DNA of 64,000 bases from Vreelandella rituensis. GTDB taxonomy: Bacteria; Pseudomonadota; Gammaproteobacteria; Pseudomonadales; Halomonadaceae. Numbering within the stretch: the first letter of the stretch is position 1; every line of letters begins with the position of its first letter. Positions 16,173-25,558 of the stretch are shown piece after piece. The notes under the pieces are model-generated. The model was not told the DNA's origin. It made no database searches and saw only the letters and a list, made by a program, of their open reading frames with translations. The stretch is from NCBI RefSeq assembly GCF_003336665.1, contig NZ_QPIJ01000001.1, forward strand, positions 219,922 through 283,921, given 5' to 3'. The translations under genes were made by a program, and so were the position numbers.

Positions 16173-17318
16173 TCAGCTACATTTGGTGCCTACCATGAGG
16201 GACGCTTCCCAGTTGGCGCCACTTGCAGCGTTGACGGTGTACCAGTTCCCCGTAGTTCCGGCGGTCCCGCCTTGAATGTAGACCTGCATCCTTAAAGTCC
16301 AGTTGCTGCCGTTGTCTACCGCGTCGGTGCGTACCGACTGGACGACGCCGGTCACGTTTCCAGACGTGGTGGCGATGGTCATGCCCGCACCGGAAGTCCC
16401 GCCGGTTGGTGCGCCATCGACGGCAACAAATACCAATGGCGTGGAAACGGTACCATCAGAGTAAGTCGGGCACTCGGGTTTGCTTATTGTCTGATTGGGG
16501 CGCATTCGGGTCATTACGAACACCGCACGACTCAAACTTGCCGGCTGCCCATCTATTTTTACGTCATCAATAACCACATCGCGGGCAAGAATGGTGCCGC
16601 CGTCAACAATGTCATTGCCGTGCATGTCCAGGGTGGTTTCCATGCGATTGAGCTCTGGAATCCCGATGTTGGAACGATACAGGTAATCATTGTTTATCGC
16701 CCCACTTTCAAGGTGGATAAGCGAGGCCACCGACCCCTGAAATATATCCAGACCGGCAAGGGCGGCATTACTTGAGAAATCGAACGTCCATGCCCCATCC
16801 GGACCTTCAAAAACAGTCGGCGAAGAGCCAGGAAGCTGGGTATAAGGGATATAGCCCGCATTGATACCACTTGCTCTAACGACTGCCGGGGCAATCCGGG
16901 TAACAAGATTCAGGTCATCTCCTGTGAGCGTACCATTGTGGCCGGGACTCCCATCGGTACCCGCTATCAGAATGGTCAGAGAGTCGTCTGGGCCGGGAAT
17001 GGCAATAACTTCGTAATCTTGATCCAGCGGGTTGATCATGCTGAAGTCAGCCGGAAGATAGCCTTCGGCGACAAGTGTTGCGTGATCGATTTCAGCAGCC
17101 CCGGCAGAGGTGGCTTGGCTGTGTAATGTGCTCCAGTTCGACTTGGTGTAGGACTCCACTGCAGCGGTCAGTCGAGATAGATGACTTGCGGTAACTTGAG
17201 AAGTCAGGCTGTTCTGATAGTTCATGTACCAGCCGAACAGCATTGGTGAGATAGCGGCAATCACCAGGATCGCACCAATAATCTCGAGACTTATCCAGCC
17301 GCCTTGCGTGCGTTTCAT
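16173..17318 (-). CDS. pilV: PilV-like minor pilin / pilus-tip adhesin
   Basis: Large minor pilin expected at the tip of the type IVb thin pilus, where it recognises recipient cells. The prepilin leader ends in TQGG with cleavage before Trp, and Glu is at position +5 (WISLE), followed by a hydrophobic helix. The C-terminal 120 residues are Gly/Ser/Thr-rich. The ATG at 17318 has GAGG five bases upstream. In R64 the 3' end of pilV is a shufflon rearranged by the Rci recombinase; here the gene ends at once in a terminator, and no recombinase or repeated segments are nearby, so the tip appears fixed. It is the last gene of the pil operon. Confidence 0.85.
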   Translation of the reverse strand: MKRTQGGWISLEIIGAILVIAAISPMLFGWYMNYQNSLTSQVTASHLSRLTAAVESYTKSNWSTLHSQATSAGAAEIDHATLVAEGYLPADFSMINPLDQDYEVIAIPGPDDSLTILIAGTDGSPGHNGTLTGDDLNLVTRIAPAVVRASGINAGYIPYTQLPGSSPTVFEGPDGAWTFDFSSNAALAGLDIFQGSVASLIHLESGAINNDYLYRSNIGIPELNRMETTLDMHGNDIVDGGTILARDVVIDDVKIDGQPASLSRAVFVMTRMRPNQTISKPECPTYSDGTVSTPLVFVAVDGAPTGGTSGAGMTIATTSGNVTGVVQSVRTDAVDNGSNWTLRMQVYIQGGTAGTTGNWYTVNAASGANWEASLMVGTKCS

Positions 17319-17325
17319 GCAGACC

Positions 17326-17823
17326 TCACAAGTTGTTCCAGGCATACACGATGCTGCCTACCGGAATGAAGCTGGGGACCTCGGAAGCACCCAGAAGCGC
17401 GATATTGCTATGAGGGATAATGCATTGGCGCGACTCAATCACCATGCAAACCCCTTTTGAGCCTTCGTTGAGCCGACTTACGTCACTGTAGAGCCGCCCG
17501 CCTTTTTCACTCCAGACAAAGGTCCAGTCGTTCCAATTAACGTAGGCATGGTGATCGATCGTAGGCACCCCCCAATGAGAGTGCGAGACGTTGTTGAGTT
17601 GTGCCCAGGAAGGCTCGCCGGAGGGGGTTGCCGAATCCTCCGAATCCGGGTGTTTGCTGTAAGCGTCATAGGCACGCACAAGGTTTTTATAGCGCATGAA
17701 CTGTTCCGCGTCGGATGCAATCCGGCTGGCGGTATAGGTGCCCGTATCGTCCAGCTGGGATGTCTGGAAGTTCCAAAGGATAACAGCGGTCATACCGATA
17801 GCCATGAAGATCGCTGCAATCAT
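17326..17823 (-). CDS. pilM: PilM-like pilus protein
   Basis: Small inner-membrane protein of the R64-type pilus, 165 residues. It has one N-terminal hydrophobic segment (IAAIFMAIGMTAVILW) and then a soluble part containing TFVWSEKGG and ending in IPVGSIVYAWNNL, which fits the short PilM family (about 145 residues in R64). The start ATG overlaps the stop of the upstream pilin (TAATG) with GAGGGG before it. In R64 pilM precedes pilN; here it sits between the second pilin and pilV, so gene order has changed. Its exact role in pilus assembly is not known. Confidence 0.7.
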   Translation of the reverse strand: MIAAIFMAIGMTAVILWNFQTSQLDDTGTYTASRIASDAEQFMRYKNLVRAYDAYSKHPDSEDSATPSGEPSWAQLNNVSHSHWGVPTIDHHAYVNWNDWTFVWSEKGGRLYSDVSRLNEGSKGVCMVIESRQCIIPHSNIALLGASEVPSFIPVGSIVYAWNNL

Positions 17824-18338
17824 TACTTGCCCCTCAAGCCAAACCGCATAGTGTTATGGCATGCGGCGGAAGCATCCTGGAAGTCGCCGGGAGCGAAGGA
17901 CTGAGCCCCGACGATATAGCTATCCCAAACGGAATGAAGCTCTGGAATAAGCGAAATGCAAAGGCGTGTGGCATCTTCACGATTATCGAAATTATCGAAC
18001 ATGAATCGAAAGTAACGATCGTCACCAGGATCATCGGTAATGGTGAGGTCGGAGCCAGCGGGCCCCGTGAAGGACTTGAAGCCGCTAGGCACTGCGTCGA
18101 AATCTTCAAGAACCTCATTTTTAAGGCCTGTATAACTGGCACGACTTGAGTAAATTGCAACAATGCTGTTACGAAGGCTCATGACATCATTTTTGCTACG
18201 CTCGATGGCCAGATCTCGCTGTCCATCGCCAATGATGCTGATTGAGGAAACTCCCATGAGGAGCACCACGACAATGGCAATCAAGACTTCGATGGCTGCC
18301 CAGCCGCCTTGAGTTGATGTGCATTTGCTTCGTCGCAT
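17823..18338 (-). CDS. Second type IVb prepilin, PilS-like
   Basis: Prepilin with the leader ending in TQGG, cleavage before Trp, Glu at +5 (WAAIE) and a hydrophobic N-terminal helix, 171 residues. It resembles the pilS product just upstream in length and leader, so it probably arose by duplication and serves as a minor pilin. Two Cys residues in the C-terminal half (CISLI and ACHNT) could form the usual pilin disulfide loop. It is separated from pilS by a hairpin and coupled to pilM by a TAATG overlap. Confidence 0.8.
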   Translation of the reverse strand: MRRSKCTSTQGGWAAIEVLIAIVVVLLMGVSSISIIGDGQRDLAIERSKNDVMSLRNSIVAIYSSRASYTGLKNEVLEDFDAVPSGFKSFTGPAGSDLTITDDPGDDRYFRFMFDNFDNREDATRLCISLIPELHSVWDSYIVGAQSFAPGDFQDASAACHNTMRFGLRGK

Positions 18339-18363
18339 GGAAGATTCCCGGAACTGGAAGAGT

Positions 18364-18387
18364 AAGGAGAGGGCTTGCCCTCTCCTT
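18364..18387. terminator. Strong hairpin between pilS and the second pilin
   Basis: AAGGAGAGGG and CCCTCTCCTT form a 10-bp stem with a 4-base loop. On the coding (minus) strand no T-run follows, so it may act as an mRNA processing or stability element that raises pilS level over downstream genes rather than as a full terminator. Confidence 0.55.
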
Positions 18388-18398
18388 TTAGACTTGCC

Positions 18399-18962
18399 TT
18401 AGCGTGACATGAAAACCATCTGGTTTTCGTTCAGATCCGAGCAGTTGGTGCTGGCCTCTGAAACGCTGTTAAAATCGACTGCGGTACCGTTGATAGTGAC
18501 TCCAACCCAGTCATTGCGGGTATAGGTGCCAAGCTCGATGCAGGCTTCCTGGGGGATTTCTTCCATGGTGACCTGGAAGTGGGAATCCGCGCCGCGACCG
18601 TTGTCAACGGACTCGATGGTCACTTCACCGCCGAAGCGGTTAACGATGACACCTTCAGCGGTGTACATCGACGTTGGGACGACCTCCGCACGGGTTGCCA
18701 GAACGTTATTTAACCCAAGATAGCTTGGTTGGCCGCGGAACAAGCGCTCCGTATTGGCTTTGGTGATCATCAGATCCTGGCGGGCATCGGCTATTTTTGC
18801 TGAGGCTGAGCCCATTTGAAAATAGACGAACACGCCGATAAGCATCAGCAAACCGAGGATGATCGCAATCAGGGTTTCGAGCATTGCCCAGCCGCCTTGC
18901 GTTGCTTTTTTGAGACTCTGGGACGGCGTGTAGGATGTGAATCGTGCTGCTTTGGTTTCCAT
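18399..18962 (-). CDS. pilS: Major type IVb prepilin PilS
   Basis: Probable main subunit of the thin pilus, 187 residues. A longish leader ends in TQGG, cleavage is expected before Trp, and Glu is at +5 (WAMLE) followed by the hydrophobic stem helix TLIAIILGLLMLIGVFVYF. Two Cys residues (EACIE and TNCSD) near the end fit the C-terminal disulfide loop. It follows pilR after a gap of about 90 bases that holds a TGATATTAT element (19000-19008), so it may also have its own promoter. A prepilin peptidase (PilU type) is not found in the window. Confidence 0.87.
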   Translation of the reverse strand: METKAARFTSYTPSQSLKKATQGGWAMLETLIAIILGLLMLIGVFVYFQMGSASAKIADARQDLMITKANTERLFRGQPSYLGLNNVLATRAEVVPTSMYTAEGVIVNRFGGEVTIESVDNGRGADSHFQVTMEEIPQEACIELGTYTRNDWVGVTINGTAVDFNSVSEASTNCSDLNENQMVFMSR

Positions 18963-19049
18963 TGCTAATACCTGTATGGGGTGGAGGGCTTTCGATTAAA
19001 TAATATCATGGTCTAGGTATCGGATTGTGAAGGTTTCTAACGATTATAG

Positions 19050-20213
19050 CTAGAACCCTCCCATGGACGAGGAGATTTGCTGGTTAAGCGTGATGACGCC
19101 CATCACAAAGGAGCCTATGAAGATGGCGAGAACTACCAGTGCCATCGCATTCATGATCGACGCAATCCCCTGAACCTTGGTCACCGTGCTGTTGATCCAG
19201 CGATCCGCAAGCACGCTGATGCGTTCATCGAAATTGGTCAGCGAGGATTGCATCACTAAGTCGGCGATTAACTCCGTGTCGGGGAAGTTAGTGCTGGCTC
19301 GTTCCATTGCAATACCAATGTTCTCGGCCCCGAGTTCATTCTCGATACCGATCTTCATGGTTCGTGACGCCAAATACTTATTACCATCGTGATCAGCCAA
19401 CGCTTCAAGTTCATCCAGGATTGTCCGGATGGGTCTGCCAGCCTGCAGCATCGCGGCATAGGTGGTCAGCCACCCCGCTCCTTGAAGTACCCGGTAGAGG
19501 CTATAAGGGGGCAGATTGTCAGCAAAGCGGCGGCCTTTCCCCGACCAGCGTTTCAGCGACAGGATGGATAGCGTTATAACTCCTCCCACACCTGCCAGTA
19601 CCACCAAAAACCAAATTGAGGTGACAATGCCGGAAATCGTTGCCAGGAATTGCGCTTGACCGCGCCATTCATCCATAGGCAGAATTTCGGCCATTTGCGG
19701 TGCAACATGCGCCCCAATCACATACATGGCGACGAAAAGCACCGTGCCAAGCAGCATGGGTTTGGCAAGAGCGCTCTTGATTGCCGCCGCCACTTTCTTC
19801 TGAGCCTCTATGGTGCCCGCAGCCTGAAAAAGCGCTTCCGACAAAGCCCCGTTTTCTTCCCCGGCACGAATCAGCATCTGCTCGTTCAAGGGGATAAAGG
19901 GCTGTAATCCGTCAGAAAGTGCGCCACCGTTATTTAGGATGTAGAGCACGTGGCGCAGCACGACTGCCTGGGTTTCCGACTCTGACTTAAAGGCAGCGCG
20001 TTGGTACATTTGCTCGATGGCAACCTTAATGGATACCCCTGCTTCTACCGGGGATGCCAGTCGCTCATACATCCGTTGGCGGGCATCTGCCATGAAAAAT
20101 TTCGACGCCATCGAAATATAAAACTGTTTCCCGGGGTCCCGGATCTCGACACTGACATCCTGGGGAGTCGCTGGTTTGGCCTTTGACCTTTTAAGCTGAG
20201 TTGCATCACTCAT
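19050..20213 (-). CDS. pilR: PilR, inner-membrane platform protein of the type IVb pilus
   Basis: GspF/PilC-family integral membrane protein that anchors the PilQ ATPase and pilin subunits at the inner membrane. Hydrophobic segments occur around MLLGTVLFVAMYVIGAHVA, IVTSIWFLVVLAGVGGVITL and MNAMALVVLAIFIGSFVMG. The two repeated cytoplasmic domains of the family are recognisable (AGEENGALSEALF and the later MERASTNFPDTELI). The ATG at 20213 has GAGG nearby and follows the pilQ stop by 19 bases; the frame extends further upstream but overlaps pilQ. Length 387 residues is normal. Confidence 0.9.
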   Translation of the reverse strand: MSDATQLKRSKAKPATPQDVSVEIRDPGKQFYISMASKFFMADARQRMYERLASPVEAGVSIKVAIEQMYQRAAFKSESETQAVVLRHVLYILNNGGALSDGLQPFIPLNEQMLIRAGEENGALSEALFQAAGTIEAQKKVAAAIKSALAKPMLLGTVLFVAMYVIGAHVAPQMAEILPMDEWRGQAQFLATISGIVTSIWFLVVLAGVGGVITLSILSLKRWSGKGRRFADNLPPYSLYRVLQGAGWLTTYAAMLQAGRPIRTILDELEALADHDGNKYLASRTMKIGIENELGAENIGIAMERASTNFPDTELIADLVMQSSLTNFDERISVLADRWINSTVTKVQGIASIMNAMALVVLAIFIGSFVMGVITLNQQISSSMGGF

Positions 20214-20232
20214 GGTCGTAATCCTCTGAGCG

Positions 20233-21783
20233 CTAGACGTGAATATTGGTGGCAAGGGGGCCTACAGCTTTTTCGGCAGCATCCGGGGCTACTCGGCCCT
20301 GTATTACTTTCTCGATGGCATGTTCGCGCACGGTTAACCCCCCCATTTGCTCCTGCCAATAGCGCTTCGCTTCAAAAATCCCTTCACTCTTTAGCACCTC
20401 CATCAACTTTTCTGTGGCCACCACAATTTCTGCAACCACCTCGCGCCCTGCGACGCCCTTATCGCACTTTGAACAACCCTTTGGATTTACGAAGGCAATG
20501 TTCGCTCGGTTTTCCTTCGGAATGGATAATTCGATACGCTCATTGAGATCTGCCTTGACTGTTGCCTTTTCAAAGGGGATAGCGCAGTGCGGACAGGAGA
20601 TCTTGACCAGTTTTTGGAAGATCAGCCCGGTGATCACGGTGTCATCTGCCAGGGTCAGCATTGGGTCGGGGTTTTCCGCGCTGCGCATCATGTCGACTAA
20701 ACGCTTCATGATCCCGAAGGCGGAGTTGGCGTGCACCGATGCTGAGACGCCATGACCTGACAAGGCGACTTTGACCGCCATGCCGAGAGAGGCGCTGTCG
20801 CGGATCTCGCCAACCAGCATCTTGTCCGGGTCAGCTCGTAAACAGAATCGAATGACATCAACGAAGGCCTCGCTTCGAGCGTCACTGCCCTTGGCGTTAT
20901 TCACCGGAATCTGACGCACGCCCTGAATCCTGTACTCAGGAGGGTCTTCAACAGATACAAAGTTTTCTTCCGGGTGTTCGGCCTTCTTGCACTCAAGAAT
21001 ATGTTTCAAAGTGGTCGACTTGCCTGACCCGGTAGGCCCCGCCAGGAGGTTAATGCCTGACGGCTTATCCCAGGCCATGCGGATGTCGCGTATCTGGGAC
21101 GCGTTGTAGCCAAGCGTGCCCAGGCGCTGCTCCAGCGTGCCCGAGATAGAGCTTGTGTCTTTATAGAGTAGGCGTAGCACCATCAACCTTCCGCCACCCT
21201 CGATGGGGCCACTGGCAACCCGCAACGAACCTACGATGGCAGGTAGGTAGCGCGCATCAGCGATACGCCCATCCTGGCGCTCGTTAGGCTTGTACATGTT
21301 GCTACCGTCAGCCAACATGGAGTTCATGATGGCGGCCATCAGAGACTTGGCCCGCTCCTTCTCGATTGGCACCTGGCGCTCAAGGTCGCCGTTAACCCGG
21401 TACTCGACTTCACAGTGGCCGCTGCCAATCTCGATATGGATGTCAGAAGCATTGATCTGCGCCGCCTTGCTGAAAATATTCAATGCCTCTTGCTGAATTG
21501 CCGAATCCACTGCTGAGCCGCCACCGGTTCCTTCAAGCAGTTGCCTCGCCTCGATACGACGCGTCAATTCATTGGCTGATAGGTGATTCACCGAGAATTT
21601 GAACCCACATACCATCAAGTATTCGGTGATATCGTGAATCGAAGTGTCATCACGCTTGAGATCGGAGATGAAAAGTGTCTTGCTCTCCTGATCAATATCC
21701 AGGAAGTCGGCCACGCTAGCCCAGTCGGGATGACTTTCTGCTGCGCCTTTCATACAGCGTTCCGTTTGCATGTCGGTGATCAT
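20233..21783 (-). CDS. pilQ: PilQ, pilus assembly ATPase
   Basis: GspE/PilB-type ATPase that powers extension of the thin pilus. The Walker A box is GPTGSGKS (about residues 249-256), with the Asp box VSVEDPPEY and Walker B region MLVGEIRD after it. A zinc-binding pair CPHC and CSKC lies in the C-terminal third, as in PilB/GspE proteins. The start ATG at 21783 has AAGGAG eight bases upstream. The length of 516 residues is like R64 PilQ. It lies between pilP and pilR. Confidence 0.92.
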   Translation of the reverse strand: MITDMQTERCMKGAAESHPDWASVADFLDIDQESKTLFISDLKRDDTSIHDITEYLMVCGFKFSVNHLSANELTRRIEARQLLEGTGGGSAVDSAIQQEALNIFSKAAQINASDIHIEIGSGHCEVEYRVNGDLERQVPIEKERAKSLMAAIMNSMLADGSNMYKPNERQDGRIADARYLPAIVGSLRVASGPIEGGGRLMVLRLLYKDTSSISGTLEQRLGTLGYNASQIRDIRMAWDKPSGINLLAGPTGSGKSTTLKHILECKKAEHPEENFVSVEDPPEYRIQGVRQIPVNNAKGSDARSEAFVDVIRFCLRADPDKMLVGEIRDSASLGMAVKVALSGHGVSASVHANSAFGIMKRLVDMMRSAENPDPMLTLADDTVITGLIFQKLVKISCPHCAIPFEKATVKADLNERIELSIPKENRANIAFVNPKGCSKCDKGVAGREVVAEIVVATEKLMEVLKSEGIFEAKRYWQEQMGGLTVREHAIEKVIQGRVAPDAAEKAVGPLATNIHV

Positions 21784-21803
21784 TCTATTTCTCCTTGACC
21801 GGC

Positions 21804-22685
21804 TTAGAACGACAGCGCCGAATCCACTGAAGACGAATACGTCCGAGGGCTGGTGTCATGCCTTGAGGAGAGCTGGGATTCATTGGCCAAACTGCTGGAG
21901 GCGTCTGAGCTAACATCACCGGCATTTGAGCTAACATCACCTGTATTAATAGGATGGAGTCGCCGTGGGGTAATCTTTTTCGTATCACCCTCACCGTTAA
22001 GCTTTACGATTACCTCGCCATGCTTGATGGATTGAATCGTCCAAGGACCGGCCTTTTCACCTGCCTTCACCCGATAATCTATACCGAAAATATTCACTAT
22101 TTCTGCCTCTGCGGCACCATTTTTCGCAATCTTAGTTTCCACAAGGGACCAGGCATGCGGGTGATTCGTGACCGGTTCCTTGGCAGCTTTAGTCGCCTCC
22201 ACTTGCTCCGATGATGCGGGCGGCGGGCTATCGATTTTTTCGCTCAGCTCACTCATTCCTTGTTGCAGAGACGCTTCCAGTGAAGCCAAATAGGCCTCTA
22301 ATTTTTGAAGCTGTGATTCTTGCTCTGCTTTCTCAAAGGGCATGGTGCTATCAATAGCCCCTGATCTTTTGGCTTCATTCTTGGCGGCTACTCCACTTTG
22401 GATTTCTTCGATCTCGTTTATAACAGTCAGTAGATTTTTTTTGGCCGTATAGATATCAATCTGCGAGTTAAGCTCCTGCAGCTCTATCCGGTTGGCATCG
22501 ATCTCCCTGAAAATCTCTGGAGCGTCGATCGTCACTACCTGGATTTCCGTGGAATCTTCTTGTTCGTCCGCCGCGACCGATGGATTACTTTCAAGCATTG
22601 CCTGAAATTCTGCCTGACTCACCTGAGCAAAGGCCGCTGGCGTCAGGATCGATGCAATAACACCTGTGATAAGGGTCCGTTTCAT
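21804..22685 (-). CDS. pilP: PilP-like periplasmic pilus assembly protein
   Basis: Exported protein of the pilus machine. A signal peptide (MKRTLITGVIASILTPAAFA) is followed by an acidic coiled-coil region (EIDANRIELQELNSQID... to about residue 160) and a C-terminal beta domain with VNIFGIDYRVKAGEKAGPW, typical of PilP, which connects the inner-membrane complex to the secretin. A Ser-rich tail holds a short duplicated GDVSS segment. I chose the ATG at 22685 because GAGG in the end of pilO lies six bases before it; the frame opens slightly earlier inside pilO. Confidence 0.8.
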   Translation of the reverse strand: MKRTLITGVIASILTPAAFAQVSQAEFQAMLESNPSVAADEQEDSTEIQVVTIDAPEIFREIDANRIELQELNSQIDIYTAKKNLLTVINEIEEIQSGVAAKNEAKRSGAIDSTMPFEKAEQESQLQKLEAYLASLEASLQQGMSELSEKIDSPPPASSEQVEATKAAKEPVTNHPHAWSLVETKIAKNGAAEAEIVNIFGIDYRVKAGEKAGPWTIQSIKHGEVIVKLNGEGDTKKITPRRLHPINTGDVSSNAGDVSSDASSSLANESQLSSRHDTSPRTYSSSVDSALSF

Positions 22686-22686
22686 G

Positions 22687-23973
22687 TTAAGCCTCAGCAT
22701 AAAATTCAAGTATGAGAGTCCAGCTATTGGAGCTTTCTGAAAGCTCTACCAATGAGATTGAGGGAATCTTTTCGATGCCTTTCATCAACTCGACAGAGGG
22801 AATTTGATCGCCGCTTAACTCAAGCCGATGGGTGGCATGGCCTAGATTCTCGGTGATGAAAGTATTGCCTCGGGGAACCCGTCGAGTGTTCTCGCGGCCC
22901 CATTTGAATCGGGCTTGAAACTCATGCAGCCGAGCGAGATCCATCAGAAGCTGTGCGGCTGAAGCGCGATCAACTATCGGAGTCGTGCCTCGTGGCTCGA
23001 CCTCAGGCAAGGGGGTTGCCTCTATCAACCGATTGGGGTCCTCTACGACAAAATCACCCTCTGCGGGAAGGATGCTGAAACTACCGTGCTCTCCTCTATG
23101 CCAATGCCGAGTTACGTTGTCCTGATCACAGCTCCAGCTCACAGTCGACCATCCAGCGCGAAAGGCCTGGCCTTGTTGGTATTGGTCTGTGCATCGCTTG
23201 TAGCTAATCCATAAAGGCGGGGCATCGGTCCATGGACGGGGAGCAGGTCCGACGTCCTGAAGAATCCTGAGTCGCTCTTGACGTTCGACTTCGGCCTGGC
23301 GCTCCTTGTAGTCCTTGTGTGTCTCATACCCGACGTTGCCGCCCATTACTGCTATGGCAAGGGTGGCTACAATGGCGGCGGGCTTGAAAAATCGGTGTTG
23401 TGTAATCCTAAGCTTACGCAATACCTTGAAAGGCTTCGCTTTATGCAAGCGAGAGGACTTGACGCTCTTTTCCCATGCCAGGATTTGCTGGCTCGCCTCG
23501 GTGACATCCAGGATATCGATAATGCTGGCGTTGTCGGGCGCCGTTTGCTGAAGACGCTTGAGCTCACTTTCGCTGTCTTCAGCGGGAATCACCTTATCCC
23601 CAGCGAAGCTGATCTTCCCTCGCTGGATCTTGAATACCCAGTGGTGGTCTTCGCTAAGTGCCAAACGCCCCATGACTGTAGGAAGTGGCATGGTCTTGGT
23701 ATAGGCCGCAAGAGCCAGTTGCGCCAGCGAATAACTATTGACCGGCACCTCCCCAGGGGCGTGAAATCCCACCTGCTGAAAGCGATTACCACTAATCAGC
23801 ACACCGACAAGTTCTTCACCTTCTGTTTGTGAGAGTTGGGCATATAGCTCTTCGGCAGCATTCAGCACTTCCTGCTTAGAGCTTCCTTCACGCCCCGAAT
23901 CACGGGAATGCCAGTAGAGTCCGGCAATCCAGTGGCGACGCTTGGATTTCAAGTGAAGAGTGCTTGTATCCAT
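22687..23973 (-). CDS. pilO: PilO-like inner-membrane pilus assembly protein
   Basis: R64 PilO-type protein, 428 residues. The N-terminal 175 residues are cytoplasmic and include AGLYWHSRD near the start. One membrane segment lies near residues 200-215 (PAAIVATLAIAVMGGNVGY), followed by a periplasmic domain with several conserved Trp and two Cys (KRCTDQ and SWSCDQ) that may form a disulfide. It would form the inner-membrane alignment complex with PilP. It is five bases downstream of pilN and overlaps the ribosome binding region of pilP. Confidence 0.85.
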   Translation of the reverse strand: MDTSTLHLKSKRRHWIAGLYWHSRDSGREGSSKQEVLNAAEELYAQLSQTEGEELVGVLISGNRFQQVGFHAPGEVPVNSYSLAQLALAAYTKTMPLPTVMGRLALSEDHHWVFKIQRGKISFAGDKVIPAEDSESELKRLQQTAPDNASIIDILDVTEASQQILAWEKSVKSSRLHKAKPFKVLRKLRITQHRFFKPAAIVATLAIAVMGGNVGYETHKDYKERQAEVERQERLRILQDVGPAPRPWTDAPPLWISYKRCTDQYQQGQAFRAGWSTVSWSCDQDNVTRHWHRGEHGSFSILPAEGDFVVEDPNRLIEATPLPEVEPRGTTPIVDRASAAQLLMDLARLHEFQARFKWGRENTRRVPRGNTFITENLGHATHRLELSGDQIPSVELMKGIEKIPSISLVELSESSNSWTLILEFYAEA

Positions 23974-23978
23974 AGCGG

Positions 23979-25556
23979 TTACATTCTCGCAGCAGAAATG
24001 GTCACGAAAACCATGGTTTTGTTCTGATTAACGCCTCGCTGCCAGCCCCCTACCCCGAGCCGCCGATTCGAGGAGTCTTCATCGCGCTGATAGCCGGCAA
24101 GCACCAACGTTGTGCCTAGTGGCATTAGGGTGCGTTGGGTAAAGGAGCGATCATCAACCTCCGGGGCTTGAATCGAATTGCCACCCGAGCTGATTTCCTT
24201 GATCTCTTTCAGGTTGGAAAGTGTAAAAGCGTACTGAAGAATCACTTCGTCTTCGGAGAGAATCTGGGGCATGACCTGCATGGAGAACCCGGTTACCACT
24301 TGGCCCGGTGTCAATGCGGTCGTAGCAGCACCTTCAACAATGGTCGTCTCGGTGGCTGCCAGATACGTTTCGCGGCTCACGTCCTGGATAGGGAATGGCT
24401 GACCGTTGAGAACTACGCCTGAGGCGCTTGTCACGATGCTGACGTCGCCCCATTCATTAAGCGCGTTGAAGAGTGCTTCACTACCGGCATAGCGTGAGTC
24501 GGCGCTCTCAAGGAGGTTGGCCGTGAACTGGTTTCCCAGACCTTCGGGGCTCGGCATCCCCCCAATGCCGATGTTGTAGTTTTTTGACAGGCTCTGATAA
24601 GCCGCATCCAGACTGAAGCCCTTGCTGTCATCCTCTGTCATCTGGAGCGTGTAGACATTTACATTGAGGGCGACTTGGCGCTTAAACATCTTGTTCAGTT
24701 CATTGATATAGTCCTCAACTTCCTCCATGGTGCCTCGCGAGGCGGTAACAACGACCGAGGCCGTACCGGGGCTAACCGTAAAGGTGCCCTTTCCTTCGAG
24801 AATAGAAGAAAGGGAGGTTTCTATATCAACCCAGTTGTTGACGGTTGAGTCATAACTTGTGCTAAGACCCCCGGTAGCCGCCACGTAGTTATCGCCATCA
24901 CCCCCCCCGCCGGATTGATTGGCAAGGCTTGCGCTTGAAGACACATTGCCGGCCATCGCCGCCACCTGGAAAATCCGCGTGTTGGAGCGGTACAGCCGGA
25001 TTTCACCATTGACATACTCCCAGCTCACATCGAACCGAGAGGCTACTTTCTCCAACAGCTCGGATAGCAGCCCTTCATGGTTAATTATGTAGGCGTTCCG
25101 TGGGGAAGTCTGGCCCGCATAGAGAGTAGCCACTAATGCGTCATCTGGGTTGAGATAACTACGATCATTGGATGGATTATCAACAGTGACTTCCTCAGCG
25201 TTCCCACGCAGCCTGACACGCATGCCAGTTGCATCTGCAATGACCCCGCCAATTTCATTCAAGGTGTAGGGTCGGAGGTCAAACAGGGAGATATGCTGAT
25301 CCAAATGAGGGGGAAGTCCTTCTTGGGAGCTGATCCGGGTGGTCTCATGTGTGCCCAGAAAAGGAGTGTCGATGTCTTCTACTAAAGGCCGCCCTTTCAA
25401 GGTGTCCTTGCGTTCTGACTCGAGCTCGACGAGCCGACGTTCCATGGCCTCTCGGTCAATAAAGGGCTGTTCTGATTTCTCCACCGAGGCGCAACCGCTG
25501 ATCGCAACTGCCATCGCCAGGGTCGTAAGGGTTTTAATGGGGTAACGCTTGCTCAT
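23979..25556 (-). CDS. pilN: PilN, lipoprotein secretin of the thin pilus
   Basis: Outer-membrane ring through which the pilus passes. The lipoprotein signal ends in ISGC (Cys22). An N-terminal domain with the STN-like stretch YTLNEIGGVIADATGMRV is followed by N-domains and a C-terminal secretin core containing QDVSRETYL, TPGQVVTGFSMQVMPQI and RTLMPLGTTLVLAGY. Length 525 residues matches PilN/BfpB-type secretins. A Gly-rich loop (SGGGGDGDN) sits in the middle. It overlaps closely with pilL (three bases apart), so the two are co-translated. Confidence 0.93.
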   Translation of the reverse strand: MSKRYPIKTLTTLAMAVAISGCASVEKSEQPFIDREAMERRLVELESERKDTLKGRPLVEDIDTPFLGTHETTRISSQEGLPPHLDQHISLFDLRPYTLNEIGGVIADATGMRVRLRGNAEEVTVDNPSNDRSYLNPDDALVATLYAGQTSPRNAYIINHEGLLSELLEKVASRFDVSWEYVNGEIRLYRSNTRIFQVAAMAGNVSSSASLANQSGGGGDGDNYVAATGGLSTSYDSTVNNWVDIETSLSSILEGKGTFTVSPGTASVVVTASRGTMEEVEDYINELNKMFKRQVALNVNVYTLQMTEDDSKGFSLDAAYQSLSKNYNIGIGGMPSPEGLGNQFTANLLESADSRYAGSEALFNALNEWGDVSIVTSASGVVLNGQPFPIQDVSRETYLAATETTIVEGAATTALTPGQVVTGFSMQVMPQILSEDEVILQYAFTLSNLKEIKEISSGGNSIQAPEVDDRSFTQRTLMPLGTTLVLAGYQRDEDSSNRRLGVGGWQRGVNQNKTMVFVTISAARM

Positions 25557-25558
25557 TC

